Origin: Eleginops maclovinus
Lineage: Eukaryota; Chordata; Actinopteri; Perciformes; Eleginopidae
DNA length: 64,000 bases
NCBI RefSeq assembly: GCF_036324505.1
Contig: NC_086351.1
Span: 3,234,001-3,298,000, forward strand
Direction of reading: 5' to 3'
The position numbers and the translations under genes are program-made. Below are positions 37,791 to 49,889 of the stretch, in pieces. The notes beneath the pieces were generated by a model. It was given only the letters and a program-made list of their open reading frames with translations, was not told the origin of the DNA and searched no databases. Positions within the stretch are counted from its first letter, which is position 1; every line of letters starts with the position of its first letter.

Positions 37791-38641
37791 CAGGGCTGTC
37801 CAAACTTTTTTCACCGAGGGCCACATACAGAAAAATATACGGAGAGCTGGGCCGCTTATAGAGGTGAATATTGCCTCATAAGTTAAGTTATAAGTGAGCA
37901 AAACAAATCAAATGTAGGTGAATAATGCACGATACTTTCAAATGGTTTAAGGAAAAAACCGCCTACATGCCGTCTCTCTTTTGGGTTTCATTAATTTTGT
38001 TGGCTGCTCATTCCTTAAAACAGACGCCTCAGATTGCTGAGAATAAGAGTGTGAGCAGGATCGCTCAGGTAGAAGGCATGAGACGGAAGGGTTCGGGGTT
38101 GGGCAAAAACAACAGCGTTTATTTCGTCAGAAACGTGCAAACAAAAGAAAGCTCCGCGGCACTTCCAGGACGGGCAAGGCCAGGACGGGGTGTGTCGGCT
38201 TCCCAGGAGCCAGCCTACTGCAAGACAGACCAGAACCAGGTTACCAACATGCTTTATATTAACTGCCTGATTACCTGATTCTGATCAGCTGTCTGGTCTC
38301 CGGCCGAGCCACTCCCCACCCCAGCAACCGGCGCTCTAACCACACCCGGCTGCCACAAAGAGTAAACATGAAGGTTACATTTCAAGCTCGTTATAGAAAT
38401 AAGTTATTGGGTTTTTTTTATCAACTAAGATTTGTTAGAAAATGTTTTGAATTCTAAATGACTGAATTTATTTGGCTCATTAATATTTTGAACATATATA
38501 TTTGAGGAGTACAAAATAAGATCAGCAGAAGTTTAATGTGTGGGCCGTATTGCATTACATACTTTTAGAATTTGCTGAGGGCCGACTCAAAATGACCTGC
38601 GGGCAGCATTTGGCCCCCGGACCGTAGTTTGGACACCCCTG
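37791..38641 (+). mobile_element. hAT-like non-autonomous element with a solo LTR nested inside
   Basis: Termini CAGGGCTGTCCAAACTTTTT and AGTTTGGACACCCCTG form inverted repeats. Flanks tcttaatg (37783-37790) and ctttaatg (38642-38649) look like an 8-bp target duplication with small changes. Without the nested LTR the element is about 545 bp. Two further partial copies, one inverted, lie at 42117-43087. No transposase. Confidence 0.82.
38050..38357 (-). mobile_element. Solo LTR (308 bp) nested in a hAT-like element
   Basis: TG...CA termini (TGTGAGCAGG...GGCTGCCACA) are flanked by a perfect AAGAG duplication at 38045-38049 and 38358-38362. The minus strand carries AATAAA at 38118-38123, suggesting minus orientation. 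The related element copies at 42340-42365 and 42840-42870 lack this insert and retain one uninterrupted site (the second reads ataagagtaaacatg in reverse complement). Confidence 0.88.
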
Positions 38642-38649
38642 CTTTAATG

Positions 38650-40560
38650 TATATGTCAACCATCATAACTCCTGCTAGGAATACACTTCAGTGGATGCTG
38701 GTCTATAAACACACAGCAAACACAGTTGTGTTCATATAAGATATTTCCACATTATAATGTATGTGTCCTAAAAGGAGGCCTTTTCTGTTTCTAACTATAG
38801 ATTGTTATATACATAAGCTACTTTTTAATAATGATGATGAGGTGTTGAGTACATTTTACTATACAGAAATTCTAAATCTGTGCACACTTTCCATCATTTT
38901 ACATTCCTTTGTGTGTAGTCGCTACTACTTTAGCTTTTCATCTTTGCAATTTCAGAAAAAAAGCGTCTAATAAAACAATCCTATTATCAATCTACAGACG
39001 ACTGACGTTTACACGTAGAATCAGATTATAATCTTAGTTTTATCTCAGTTTCGAGTCGAGACAATATCCCTCTGTATTCTTTCTTTTTAATCTATACATC
39101 AATCACTTTTCAATACACCAGCCCATAATCAAGCACCATTTAAGAAGCGTGTTAGAATATTACAGCCGGCCGATTATCAGATCGTTAACGAGAAGATTGA
39201 TTAAACAATATAAGACAGCTGATCTTACAGTGACAAATGAAAGATTGCCTATCAGAAAAAGGGAAAAATTGGAGTTTGCTTTTTTCAGCGTGTGTGGAAA
39301 CAAAGACCTTTCTTTAAAAATGAAAACCTGCTGCATGTTTAAGAAACAAAGTGAGGGATATACTGTCATACAGATGGATGTAAAACACCTGAGAGTATGT
39401 GGGTGAAACCACAGAGATGTTTTTGTATCTAATGGAGACATTTCCTCTGGTGAGCCAGTGAGTGACACTCAAGTCATTTTTCTTCTCATCCACTCACAAC
39501 ATCCTACTCACATTAAAACATTCAAATACTGTCTTTTTTTTGTTTGTTGTGGCTTCAGTTTGGTGTTTTCTCACCAGTGGTAATACAGTCTGAACTGTAC
39601 CTGTGTTGGGGGCATGTGTGTGTCACTGAGTATGAGGGGGTCTTTCCTTCAGATGATATTAAATCCCGTTCATATGATGTGAAGGTACTGTAATGGAAAA
39701 TGCCCCTCACCCGGAAACAAGATAACTATTATGTTAATTGCATGAGTTGGAAAATAGGCAAATTAGCTTCTGTAGAAATTCAGTCTATGAGTAGTTTGTT
39801 CCTGTGTGAAGCTCTTATTGTGTGCTTTTGTCCCATACACACATTTAATTATCTAATCCAACATCAGCATTGACCTTAAATTAGCCATTCAGCTGCCAGA
39901 CTTTCTGTATTATTATAAATGCTGCTGTGGTTTAGTTTCAATAAATGATATGATTGTATCACGTACGTATGGAGGTGAATAAATGTAGTGTTCCGTTGTG
40001 ATTTACTGGCAGAGGAAGCCGAGCACAGATCTGCTGAGAATGTGTTTAAAGTTGTGTTCAATCAGCATTTTGGTCAGCGCTGTCAAGATGAAGATGGAAA
40101 CATGACTGCGGTGGAAAAAAAACCAAGTGTAAAATCAATATTTATCTCAGAAATCTGTCGAGAAACCAACCTAAGTGTTCATCTTCTCCACATACAGTAT
40201 CTATAGATTTTTGCATGATCATTCTTAATTGTGCATCTCTTTTCGTCTGTGGATCGGAGATCATTCCAGCTACAGGTTTTTGCACAAGTTAAAGAAAGTC
40301 ACAAAAACTTGCATTTTCTTGCAGCAGAATGTTAATGAAAGTTGCACACACACACTGTCCTCTGCACCGTGTGGTCATGTTTGAGTTGAATGTAATCTAA
40401 CGTCTAATAATGTTTCTTTCTATTTCTAATTTCCACATTCTCAATTACGCCTTAGTAATAATGAAATGAAGACAAAGATCAGTTATGCTGCTCTGGTTTC
40501 TTTGAAAAAGGCAAAAATATTCCACCCAGTCCATAACAACAGTAAGACTGAAAGTATCAG
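38650..40560. other. Intergenic, no gene recognised
   Basis: AT-rich sequence. Open frames such as 39149-39406 (+) and 39160-39468 (-) have no recognisable motif or splice context. No repeat boundaries are clear. Confidence 0.35.
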
Positions 40561-40561
<1 letters not shown>

Positions 40562-40638
<77 letters not shown>

Positions 40639-40682
40639 GCGCGTGCATGTGTGTGCGAGTGCACTTGCGCACGTGCGTGTGT
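40562..40682. repeat. (TG)n microsatellite with degenerate GTGC tail
   Basis: Pure TG to about 40633, then gcgtgtgcgcgtgcatgtgtg variants. Confidence 0.95.
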
Positions 40683-40689
40683 GATTTGC

Positions 40690-41178
40690 AGGAATAATAA
40701 ATGCATTTAAGGTTGAATAAGATAGCTATCCTTTGATGTCATGTGAGAGATATCAATACATATTAAAGACACATGGCTGTAAAACTAGGTGTGAACAAAA
40801 GCTGAGATCTACAAACGTTCACATTGTCATGCAGGGTCACATCTGGCCGCAGTTTATTTTAGAAACAAAGCTCCTTATGTTGGCTTTGTAAAAAGGGCAT
40901 TAGTAGTTGTAGAATATAAAATGCAGATCTTGAAAATTGTAATTAGGAAAGTAGCTGAGAAATCTTAAAAGCACTGAGGAGCGGATGGAGCATTATCTCT
41001 CGTTCACTTAGTACCAATTCCCTGTGTTGTATAAACCGTGTTTGGGTATAGAGACAATCAGTTGTTGAAGCTTCTTTGCTGCTGTTAAAAAAGCAGCATG
41101 TCGAGCTCCGTGTTTATCCCTTCCTCTGAAGATGTGCGGCTTCCTCCTCCATGTTGAATAACGTCCTCTTTTTCTTGT
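40690..41178. repeat. Second copy of the 490-bp segment found in tnfrsf1a intron 5
   Basis: Same orientation and about 97% identity by eye to 9905-10400. It diverges from that copy exactly where the tnfrsf1a exon 6 acceptor begins. Confidence 0.85.
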
Positions 41179-41179
41179 A

Positions 41180-41640
41180 CACCTGAGTGTTAAAAGTAAC
41201 CGCAGTTGATCTCACTAATTAAACCTCAGTATTAAGGTATCATAATTTCAATCAAAAGTGTCCTTCATGATTAACAACACAGTATGGTGTCAGAAAGAAA
41301 TGACACAAATGCATAAATGTCATGGTAAAGAATGTCAGAAAAATGTCTTAAAAATCCTACAGTGTGTTAAAAAGTCAGAATACTGAAGCATGTCAAGAAG
41401 AGGCGTTGTACAGTACGGTAAAAAAATAATGATAAAAGTCTTATGGCCGAACAATCTATTAAAGAACGGCTCAAAGGAATAGTTTGAATGTAAAAAAAAC
41501 TCCTATTTGACGATGCCAGGAAAAAGGTATTATAATTTTTCAAAAGTCACACTTGAAAAAGTCACACTTGAAGTAGTTTGAAAAAAGGAATGGTAAAGTA
41601 CGTCAACAAATTGCTCATAGAATTGTATGTACGAAATTAT
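41180..41640. repeat. Degenerate minisatellite-like sequence
   Basis: Phrases of the form (a)aaaagtc, agtatgtc and gaatagtttgaa recur irregularly, and again at 42040-42110 and 42415-42470. This suggests a decayed tandem repeat of about 20-bp units. Non-coding. Confidence 0.45.
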
Positions 41641-41641
41641 T

Positions 41642-42012
41642 ACATCCATCCATCTTCTCCTGCTTTTCCATCAGGGTGGCGGAGGTAACAGCTCCAGCAG
41701 AGAGCCCCAAACTTCTCTTTCCCTGGCCACATCAACCAGCTCTGACTGGGGGATTCCAAGGCGCTCCCAGGCCAGCGAAGAGATATAGTCCCTCCACCTG
41801 GTCCTAGGTCTACCCCTCGGTCTCTTCCAGCTGGACGTGCCTGGAACAGCTCCCTAGGGAGGCGCCCAGGTGGCATCCTCACCAGGTGCCCGAACCACCT
41901 CAACTGGCTCCTTTCAACGCGAAGGAGCAGCGGTTCTACTCCGAGTCCCTCCCGGATGACTGAACTTCTCACCTTATCCCTAAGGGAGAGGCCAGCCACC
42001 CTGCGGAGAAAT
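41642..42012 (-). mobile_element. 3' end of an RTE/Rex3-like LINE
   Basis: Minus-strand frames encode SLRDKVRSSVIREGLGVEPL and LRWFGHLVRMPPGRLPREL, the C-terminal region typical of a teleost non-LTR retrotransposon. The minus-strand 3' end is a GATGGATG tail (plus tacatccatccatc). It is 5'-truncated with small indels and closely resembles 48511-49015. The Rex3 name is from the GATG tail and resemblance. Confidence 0.8.
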
Positions 42013-42116
42013 CCATTTCTCAAAATGATTATAAATTAATGAAAAAACTGATAGTGCAGTATGTCGATAAAAGGTCTTTAAAAAGTATGTTGAAAAAGTC
42101 CTAGTATGGACTAGAG

Positions 42117-43087
42117 CAGGGGTGTCCAAACTTTTTGCACTGAGGGCCACATATAGAAAAACTTACGAAGGGCTGGGCACTCAGTAGAGGTGGGGTGTAT
42201 AGTGTGTAAGTACATTTATAAATAAATCAAATGCAGGCAAATTATGCTTGAACAAACTGTCAGAAATCAAAGGTTTACACGGGGTTTCATTTATTTTGTG
42301 TTGGCAGCTCATTCCTTAAAACAGAAGCCTCAGATTGCTTATAATAAGGGGAAATATGAAGGCTATGTTTCAGATGTGTTTGCAAATAAGTGAATGGGCT
42401 TCAACCAAGATTTTAAAAAGTGTGTTGAAAAGGAATAGTTTACAGTATGTAAAAAAAGACCAGTGCAGGTTCCTTAAATGTTACGCCATTCGATCTTTGA
42501 CACACCCTGCAGATTCACTGAGATATTGAAACTTCTATTTGGGTCATGGAAATGAAAACTCAGTGATTTGGAGAAGCAAGTTCATTTCCTTGAAAGACCT
42601 GTGTACGTGTGAAGCAAAGTTTCAGAGTTAATTGAACTCATTTTCCAGGCCATTTTGAATCGGCCCTCTGCAAATTCCAAAAGTATAATGAACATGGCCC
42701 ACAAATTAAACTTCTGCTTGTCTTATTTTGTACTTCTCAAATATATATGTTCAAATAAATTCAGTCATTTAGAATTTAAAACATTTTCTAACAAAAAAAC
42801 CCAATAACTTATTTCTATAACGAGCTTGAAATGTAACCTTCATGTTTACTCTTATTATCAGCACTCTGAGGCTTCTGTTTTAAGGAATGAGCCGCCAACA
42901 GAATAAATGAACCCCTAAAGACAGACGGGATGTAGGCTGTTCTTTCCTTAAAACATTTTGAAGTATCGTGCATTATTCACTTACATTTGATTTGTTTTGC
43001 TAACTTATAACTTAACTTTTGAGGCAATATTCACCTCTATAAGCGGCCCAGCTCTCCGTATATTTTTCTGTATGTGGACAGCCCTGT
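42117..43087. mobile_element. Two hAT-like element copies in inverted orientation
   Basis: 42117-42415 is a plus-oriented left part of the element at 37791-38641, starting CAGGGGTGTCCAAACTTTTT. 42641-43087 is a minus-oriented copy, with text equal to the reverse complement of 37791-38590 minus the solo LTR. The latter ends CTGTATGTGG/ACAGCCCTG, missing about 21 bp just inside its terminus. Together they form an imperfect inverted repeat with a roughly 225-bp spacer. Confidence 0.78.
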
Positions 43088-44288
43088 CATATGCGGACGA
43101 TGTCCTCCTCTATCTAAGCTATCCTGAGAACTCTATTGCGAGGGTAGTTGAGATAATCAGATTTTTTGGCCAATTTTCAAGATTAATTATTCCAAGTCTG
43201 AGACAATGCCATTGACCCCTACTGTATCTTGGACACCAAATAGCTGTAATCGTTTTCGTTGGTCCCCGTCAGGTTTTGTCTATTTAGGTTTACATATCAC
43301 GCCCTCCCTCTCTGGCGTCTACAAAGCTAAATTCGTGCCCCTAATCCGAAGGATTAAAGATGACCTGGCCCGCTGGACGGCCCTGCCCCTGTCACTCCTG
43401 GGACGAGTGAACCTCTTTAGGATGATAGTGCTTACACGATTGCTGTAGGCTACCCCTTTCAAATGATCCCGGTTCTTTTAACAAGAAAATCGCTTTCGAT
43501 TCTAAACAGTGGCTCTTTTTTCTTTGGAGAAATAAACCTGCTGGATTGAAATTTACTACGCTGCAACGTCCCCTTAAGGAACGGGGTCTCGGTTTGCCGG
43601 ATATTAAGCGCTATCAAATTGCATGCCTCTGTAGTTATTTGTGGCATTGGTTCAGAAATGACACAGAATCGACATGGCTCACCTTGGAGGCTGGCCCAGT
43701 GGCCCCTTTGAAATGAGTACGTCTCTAGGTAAAAGACAGTTTTATTCTTCAGAACCCTCTAAAAGTCTGGAGATTAGAAAACTAGAAAACCAAGTGGGCT
43801 GCTTTTCTCTCTTCACACCTATCCACTTAAACCCAGATTTTCCCACTGGTTTGGTGGACCATGCCTTCTCCTCATGGGCTGATAGTGGGACTTTTGGAGA
43901 TTTAGTGTCAGATGTCACTGTGATGTCTTTTAATCAGCTGAGAGAGAGGTGCAACCTTCCTCAGAGTCATTTCTTTAGATACTTGCAAGTTTTATGACCT
44001 CTGCTACTAAGTTGCACCCCAATGGGTTTTCTCTTTCAGGTGTGGAGAAGGCTATTCAAAACCCTGATACCAGAAAACGTATCACCAGGTTTAATAGGGC
44101 CCTGTCTATCCCAAACCATCAATGCATGGTTCAGGTCTCTCTGGGAAACTGATTTTGGAGAGGCTATCCCAGATGATGAGTGGGACAGTGTCTGGTCAAG
44201 TTTTCTAGGTTGTTTATTTACCAAGAAATCTAGGGAGGTGCTGTCACTGACCGGCTCTGTCACTGACCGGCTCTGTCACATGGTGCAG

Positions 44289-44299
44289 CGCATACACAC

Positions 44300-44342
<43 letters not shown>

Positions 44343-44967
44343 CACGTTCACACACATTCCCTGTTCCCTTCCGTTCTTGCATGTTGGTTGACAAACCTCA
44401 CAATTATAACTGTTTTCTCCTCTGTGTTAGTAGCGCGACCATGGGTGCACACTTGGCCGTTCTCGTTGCATTTAATCATACATTTACACAAACCTGATTT
44501 TAGACGGACATTTCCTGAAGTGTGGGAGGCATATGCACCACCGTCTCCTTTTCCGGCAAGAGTGGCTGGCAAGACGGGGCGCACCATTTCTCGCGTTTAA
44601 GTAGTGAATTCTCGCGCGCGGGCGAGATGAATCTATTGGTGGGATGTGAAAGTTAAGCCCAGTGGGAGGGGCTATACAGTTAAAAGGGGCTGTTTTGGCC
44701 TGGGATGGGGGGTTCAGTCTGGGGAAGCTACAGAGCAGGAAGCACCTGTAAGACCCAGTGAGAGTTGTATGTCAGAGTTATTGAGGAACTCCATTTGTTG
44801 TGAATACTTGTGTTACATGGTAAACTATTTATGTTTCCAGTCTTTTTCCACTATTTTCATTTTGTTGTAAGTAGTTGTTTTTCACTTTGGGAGACCGGCA
44901 AAATAAAGTAACATCACTACTTCTCCGACTATGCCTGTGTTTGTGGAGGTATGAAATAGAACCCAGA
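44289..44967. mobile_element. 679-bp insertion splitting the L1
   Basis: L1 text breaks after atggtgcag and resumes at gatgcagttccggataatacac, leaving TGCAG at 44284-44288 and 44968-44972. The insert starts with a CA microsatellite (44292-44337) and has ctcgcgcgcgggcgagat near 44610. It ends with gagaccggcaaaataaagtaacatcac and tatgaaatagaacccaga. No coding frame was recognised. The element class is unknown. Confidence 0.6.
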
Positions 44968-45604
44968 TGCAGTTCCGGATAATACACAGGCTTCAAAATC
45001 CCCCCGGTGAAACAAGTTTAATTCTTTGCTTTCAAAATACTGTAATAAGTGTAAAAGTATTGAAGGTTCATATCTCCGTTGTATTCTTGATTGCCCTCTT
45101 ATTAATGATTTCTGGGTCAAAGTATTTGCGGAAATTGACATTACTTTTTTAATTCTTGGAATACAGTCCGCAGCAGTTAGCAGTAGCCCCTCTTCACTCA
45201 AGTTGCTTAAGGTGCTTCTTTTTAGTGCAAGGAGATGTATTCTCCTTGCACTAAAAAAGATTTCACATTTCTGATTCTGCCCCACGGTTTGGCATTGGAT
45301 TCGTAGTGCTATGGAACTTATTCCTTTGGAGGCCATACGCTTCTGGCTCAGGAACAAACCGTTTATTTTGTTTTAACATAATGGGACCCTTTCCTGGAGT
45401 AAATCGGAGATGAGGGGGCCCAGGCCCTCAGAAGTGAACTTTATGGTCTAGCGTGGACGGAGATCTCTGGGCATGTTTCCAAATAGTTTAAGCCTTTATG
45501 TAATTGTTGTCTTATCACCGTCTGTGTACATGTCTGTATATTCCTTTTACTGTTATGCTGTATTTGTAATTTACTTTATATAATTTATTTATTTTTGGGG
45601 ATTT

Positions 45605-45606
45605 AA

Positions 45607-45682
<76 letters not shown>
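45605..45682. repeat. (ATT)n microsatellite
   Basis: About 78 bp of ATT triplets within the L1 3' region. The poly-Ile frame is an artefact. Confidence 0.95.
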
Positions 45683-45898
45683 GTCTTTTCTCTGTGTAGA
45701 ATGTGTTCTGTGTTTGGGACAGGTGGGGAAACATAAAAAAGGGGTACTGCTGTCATGTCCCTTTTCAATTTTGCAACCCTGTTCAATAAATATATTTTAA
45801 AAAATAAAAAGAAACAGAGAGTCTTTCTGCCTGTTCATCAAAAGGGTGGAACAGTTTGTAGATGCCCTATTTATTTATCTTGTATAGCTATTTGCATA

Positions 45899-46045
45899 AG
45901 GGAGGCTGTGGTTCAGTTAATTAGGGGATGGGAGCACTGGTTCAATCCCAACTGCAATCAGCATGTCACCTCATATTGCTCCTGTGGGAATTGCTCAGCA
46001 GTATTGAGTGTATGCAAGTGACCCTGGGCAAAAACTTCTTACAGG
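45899..46045 (+). mobile_element. tRNA-derived SINE fragment
   Basis: ggctgtggttcagttaattagggg then actggttcaatcccaactgc and aatcagcatgtcacc, ending near tgaccctgggcaaaaac. It has the same order of phrases as the minus-strand copy at 37605-37742. Confidence 0.55.
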
Positions 46046-46299
46046 TGAAGTATATTATTATTACAACCAATTTAAGTGGGCCCCTCAACAGACATACACT
46101 CGCAATATGGCCACTAAGACCTAGCCTGTGTAAGGTCAATTGGATATATTTAGGGTATTTTTGAGATGAATCCGGTGTATGGGATGTCTTTCCATGTGTG
46201 TTTCCCTCTTTCTAATATGTCCTCTTTACCTATTCCTCCCTCTGCTGGGGGGAAAATACACTTGCATAGACTCAAACGATTGTCTGTGCGCCTCTCTGA

Positions 46300-46490
46300 C
46301 AGCATTACGGTACCGGCGCTGTGCATTGTGGGACACAGAGTAAGATGGAAGCGTCCACTGAGAGCATGTTGAAGCTTCAATAACACACGTTTTAAGTGTG
46401 ATATTCCCGCATACGGCTATCATTTATGCTTTTCTGTAACAATAACGAAAGGTTAAAGAGGCAGGAGATCGCTGCAGGACGTGGAAACTG
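46300..46490 (+). promoter_or_regulatory. mrpl51: Candidate mrpl51 promoter and untranslated first exon
   Basis: The interval contains gcattgtgggacacagagt, reminiscent of a ZNF143-type site, and aagatggaagcg, a YY1-like motif near a likely start site. A possible donor, gaaactg/gtaatg, lies at about 46490. TATA-less, as expected for a housekeeping gene. Assignment is by position and motifs only. Confidence 0.4.
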
Positions 46491-46693
46491 GTAATGTTCA
46501 AAATAATGCATTTGTTGAGGCTAACTATGCTAGACTGAGCTAATGCTAAGGGTCAATTGACTTAAAACGGCTTCGTTTTCTATTGATATAAACGTATAAA
46601 GCTTAGACAATAAGTGCCGAATAGCCATTTAACTTGAGTCATTTGAATGCCTTTCATTTGTGGTTGATTGTTATTGTGTTTTTTGTAGAAAAC

Positions 46694-48053
46694 ATGTCTG
46701 TACTGGGAGGGTTACTGAGGGCTGGAGCGTCCTTCTGTCAGACAGCTGGGACTCTGCTGCACACAGCCAGGACCTTCTCTACTGGTAAGTCTAATGTGTA
46801 GCTTCAACACGTTTGTTTTGTGTCTTCACTGCAGCAGAACCATTGCTTTGGATACTTACAGTGCTTGCATTTGCTTTGTTTTCATTACGATACATGCAAT
46901 ATTTCAAATGAAAACAGTCATAAATTCGTTTGTACAGAATAATTAATCCAGAGATGCAGGCAAATCTGCTTGACAAAATAGGATCAGTTAAGAATAAACA
47001 GTGACAAATGGAGAGAGAATCAAGCAGTTAAACACTTATTCAATCAAGCAAATGCAAATATACAAATAAAGTCAAAAGCCACATAAAAAAACACCCACAG
47101 AAGTTTAGATCAAGGGGAAGGTTGTTCTGGTTTAGTGCCATAAAAAGAGGAAGTAGCCTCATCAGATTTATTGTGGGATATTTAGAAAATGCATCAAAAT
47201 CCTCACATTTGAGAAGCTGGAAGCAGTAAAAACAAACCTGGTATTTTTCTTGATAAATGACATTTTAAATGCAGCATATATTAAGTTACTGACTTGGAAC
47301 AACGTGCTTTCTTCAGGCACATGCTCTCAGATCCGGATGCATGCCATCCCAGAGCTGAAAAAGGTGGACCGGTGGACGGAGAAGAGGAGCATGTACGGGG
47401 TTTATGATAACATAGGCATCCTAGGTAAGTGTACTCAACCAGTGTATTTATCGTTTGGGTTTCGCTGAGTAAAGACAGTTTTTGTTAAGCTGGCCAGCAT
47501 TTAATATAACTCTTAGGGTGTAGCAGGGCTGGGCAATATGACCATCTATATGTATGTTGCCCTACTGCGTATGCCTTTTCCTTGTGATTAGTCAAATGTT
47601 GACTTTGATTGTCACTCTAGCAGAACCATAACCAAACACTGTGTGATGATTTCAGTTACTAGACTACATTTTTCAAGAATATGAGAGTGCTCACAGTACA
47701 GTCTCACCTCCTTCCCAACAACTGCAGACCATTTGCTTTGTATACATTTTATAAAAATAACTAAATTCTAAACATTTGATGCAAGTCTGATTTAACATCC
47801 TGGTTCAGTCGGTGCCTCGCTGAGTTTTTCTGACCGTCTCACTCTTGTGTCTGCAGGAGACTTCAAAGCTCATCCCAAAGACTTCATCATAGCTCCCTGC
47901 TGGGTGAAGGCCTTCAGAGGCAACGAGCTGCAGCGGCTCACCAGGAAGAAGAGGATGGTGGGAGACAGAATGATGACTCAGGACAAACTGCACCTGGAGA
48001 AGAGGGTCCGCTTACTCTACAGACGCTACAACCGCACCGGCAAATACCGTTAA
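46694..48053 (+). CDS. mrpl51: Mitochondrial ribosomal protein L51 (bL51m)
   Basis: Structural protein of the large mitochondrial ribosomal subunit. Coding exons are 46694-46784, 47317-47424 and 47857-48053: 396 nt, 131 aa, similar to the mammalian protein. The first exon encodes an Arg/Ser-rich mitochondrial presequence ([20 protein letters not shown]). The mature part contains [40 protein letters not shown] and a basic C-terminus ([13 protein letters not shown]). All introns are GT-AG with matching phases. The gene is followed on the same strand by vamp1, a linkage also present in human 12p13.31. Confidence 0.95.
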
Positions 48054-48510
48054 GGCTGAAACCAACAATAGTGGCAAAGACATCCGAGCAGCCTGTAAGA
48101 ACTGATGGAGAACAGCTGTGGGATGTCATGCCGTAAACGTTTCGTGTATTGCCATTTTTCTATGTTGTTATCTTTACGTAGAGAGAAGATTTGTAGGTTC
48201 TTCTTCTATGTCTTTCTGTTTATTGATGATTTTCCTGACCAACACAAAATGCATAATATAAAAGCCTCAAATTGACCATTTAAAAAAAGGCCTTGTTTAT
48301 TTGTTTTTCTCACCAGCAAATGCCCTTTGCTTTCTGAAGACAACAGACTGGTTGCTTTTTCTGCTGTAGCTTCAAACTGATGTTGGTCTTTACATTTCTA
48401 TTAAAAAATAGACAACAAACATCAACACACAGAGTTCAAAGGTCAGCAAAGGAGCTCAGGATTTCCATTAAACTAATAAATAAATGGTGGGTTTTATTTG
48501 TTACAAGACA
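48054..48510 (+). other. mrpl51: mrpl51 3' untranslated region and flank
   Basis: AT-rich sequence after the stop. Variant polyadenylation signals include aatataaa near 48255 and attaaa near 48400. No other gene. Confidence 0.4.
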
Positions 48511-49015
48511 ACATATCCATCCATCCATCTTCTCCCGCTTATCCGTCAGGGTGGCGGAGGTAACGGCTCCAGCAGAGAGCCCGAAACTTCTCTTTCCCTG
48601 GCCACATCAACCAGCTCTGACTGGGGGATTCCAAGGCGCTCCCAGGCTGCCAGCGAAGAGATATAGTCCATCCACCTGGTCCTAGGTCTACCCCTCGGTC
48701 TCTTCCCAGCTGGACGTGCCTGGAACAGCTCCCTAGGAGGCGCCCAGGTGGCATCCTCACCAGGTGCCCGAACCACCTCAACTGGCTCCTTTCAAAGCGA
48801 AGGAGCAGCGGTTCTACTCCGAGTCCCTCCCGGATCACTGAACTTCTCACCTTATCCCTAAGGGAGATGCCAGCCACCCTGCGGAGAAATCCATTTCAGC
48901 CGCTTGTATCCGCAATCTCGTTCTTTAGGTCATGAACCATCCTTCATGACCATAGGTGAGGGTAGGAACGAAGATGGCCCGGTAGACAGAGAGCTTTGCC
49001 TTCTGGCTCAACATG
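48511..49015 (-). mobile_element. 3' end of an RTE/Rex3-like LINE, longer copy
   Basis: Minus-strand translation gives ISLRDKVRSSVIREGLGVEP and LRWFGHLVRMPPGRL, plus RPRGRPRTRWMDYISSLAAW in another frame. The GATG tail is at the left end (plus tatccatccatccatc). It extends about 120 bp further into the LINE than the copy at 41642. Frameshifts make it inactive. Confidence 0.82.
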
Positions 49016-49044
49016 TGTTTGATTTAATTATTTGATACATGTAT

Positions 49045-49330
49045 AATAATAATAAAGCTTTATTTGAATTGCACTTCGTACACATGGTGCAGCTCAAAGT
49101 GCTTTAACAACATGGCACACAACACATGAACAGAACATGCAGCATATGCACATGAGGACTGAAATGAGGTAAAATAGGCATTATAGTACAAAATAAATCC
49201 CCACAGATATCAACTCAGTAAAGTAGAAAAGACAAGAAAAACAAAATATTAAAAATCTGTCAAAACTTATAAGGCCTTAAAAACAATATACAAATAAATA
49301 ATAAAGACTAGAAGACCATTTAGAAAGGGG
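49045..49330. repeat. Teleost interspersed repeat (AAGTGCTTTA family)
   Basis: aataataataaagctttatttgaattgcac and gcagctcaaagtgctttaacaacatgg resemble the inserted repeat at 9491-9737 and the fragment at 58695-58900. Non-coding. Confidence 0.5.
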
Positions 49331-49889
49331 GCTGTCGCTAACAGAAAGGCTCGTTTGCATTGGATTTGATACTGAGGTAATCCAAAATGTTGAATAATCA
49401 TTACTTTTATATTGTGATACTCAGATTAGATTACTGGTTCCTTTCTAAAGTAATCCTCTATGCATGTTGCACACGGTTTGTTTAGCACAGGTCCGTCCCC
49501 CCCCCACCAGTGTTAAAGTGTGGAGACGGCCCTGCGCTGTGGAGCCTCCACTGTACCGCAGTGTCGTCCTGCCCGACAAAGAGAGCTGCAGTACTGCAAA
49601 GTGTGCAGGCAGCGAGGGCGGGGGAGGAAAGGGAGGAGGGGAGGGGGGTACCGCACTGTCGTTACGAGTCCAAGTGGAGGAGTCAGGAGGAGAGACGCAT
49701 TATTGCAGCACACACACAACCCAAACTACCGCACTTCACACAGCAGCAGGGAGAAAGCGAAAGAGAGGTAGGGGGTGACAGAAATCAAAAGAAAGATAAC
49801 TCATTGCACATGACTGGACTTTTTCCCCTTTCATTTTGAAATTGCATGTTTTGCCAGTAGCTTTTAGAAGAGGAAACTCAGCCTCCAGC

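Larger units (their letters stand above)
43088..45815 (+). mobile_element. 5'-truncated, decayed L1-type LINE (ORF2 C-terminal half)
   Basis: Plus-strand frames give SYADDVLLYLS, the reverse transcriptase YxDD box. Next come LGLHITPSLSGVYKAKFVPL and LARWTALPLSLLGRVNLFRM, then WLFFLWRNKPAGLKF and LKERGLGLPDIKRYQIACLC. A later part has CNKCKSIEGSYL and CPLINDFW, the Cys-rich end of ORF2. Frame changes and stops make it non-functional. It is interrupted at 44289-44967 by another sequence. It ends in AATAAATATATTTT followed by an A-rich tail near 45785-45815. Upstream domains are absent. Confidence 0.85.

Noticed and set aside
41640..42023. 127-codon minus-strand frame as a host gene
   Set aside because: It encodes the C-terminal part of a teleost LINE and has a near copy at 48511-49015.
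44022..44600. 192-codon plus-strand frame as a gene
   Set aside because: The first part is decayed L1 ORF2, the rest crosses a CA microsatellite and an inserted element.
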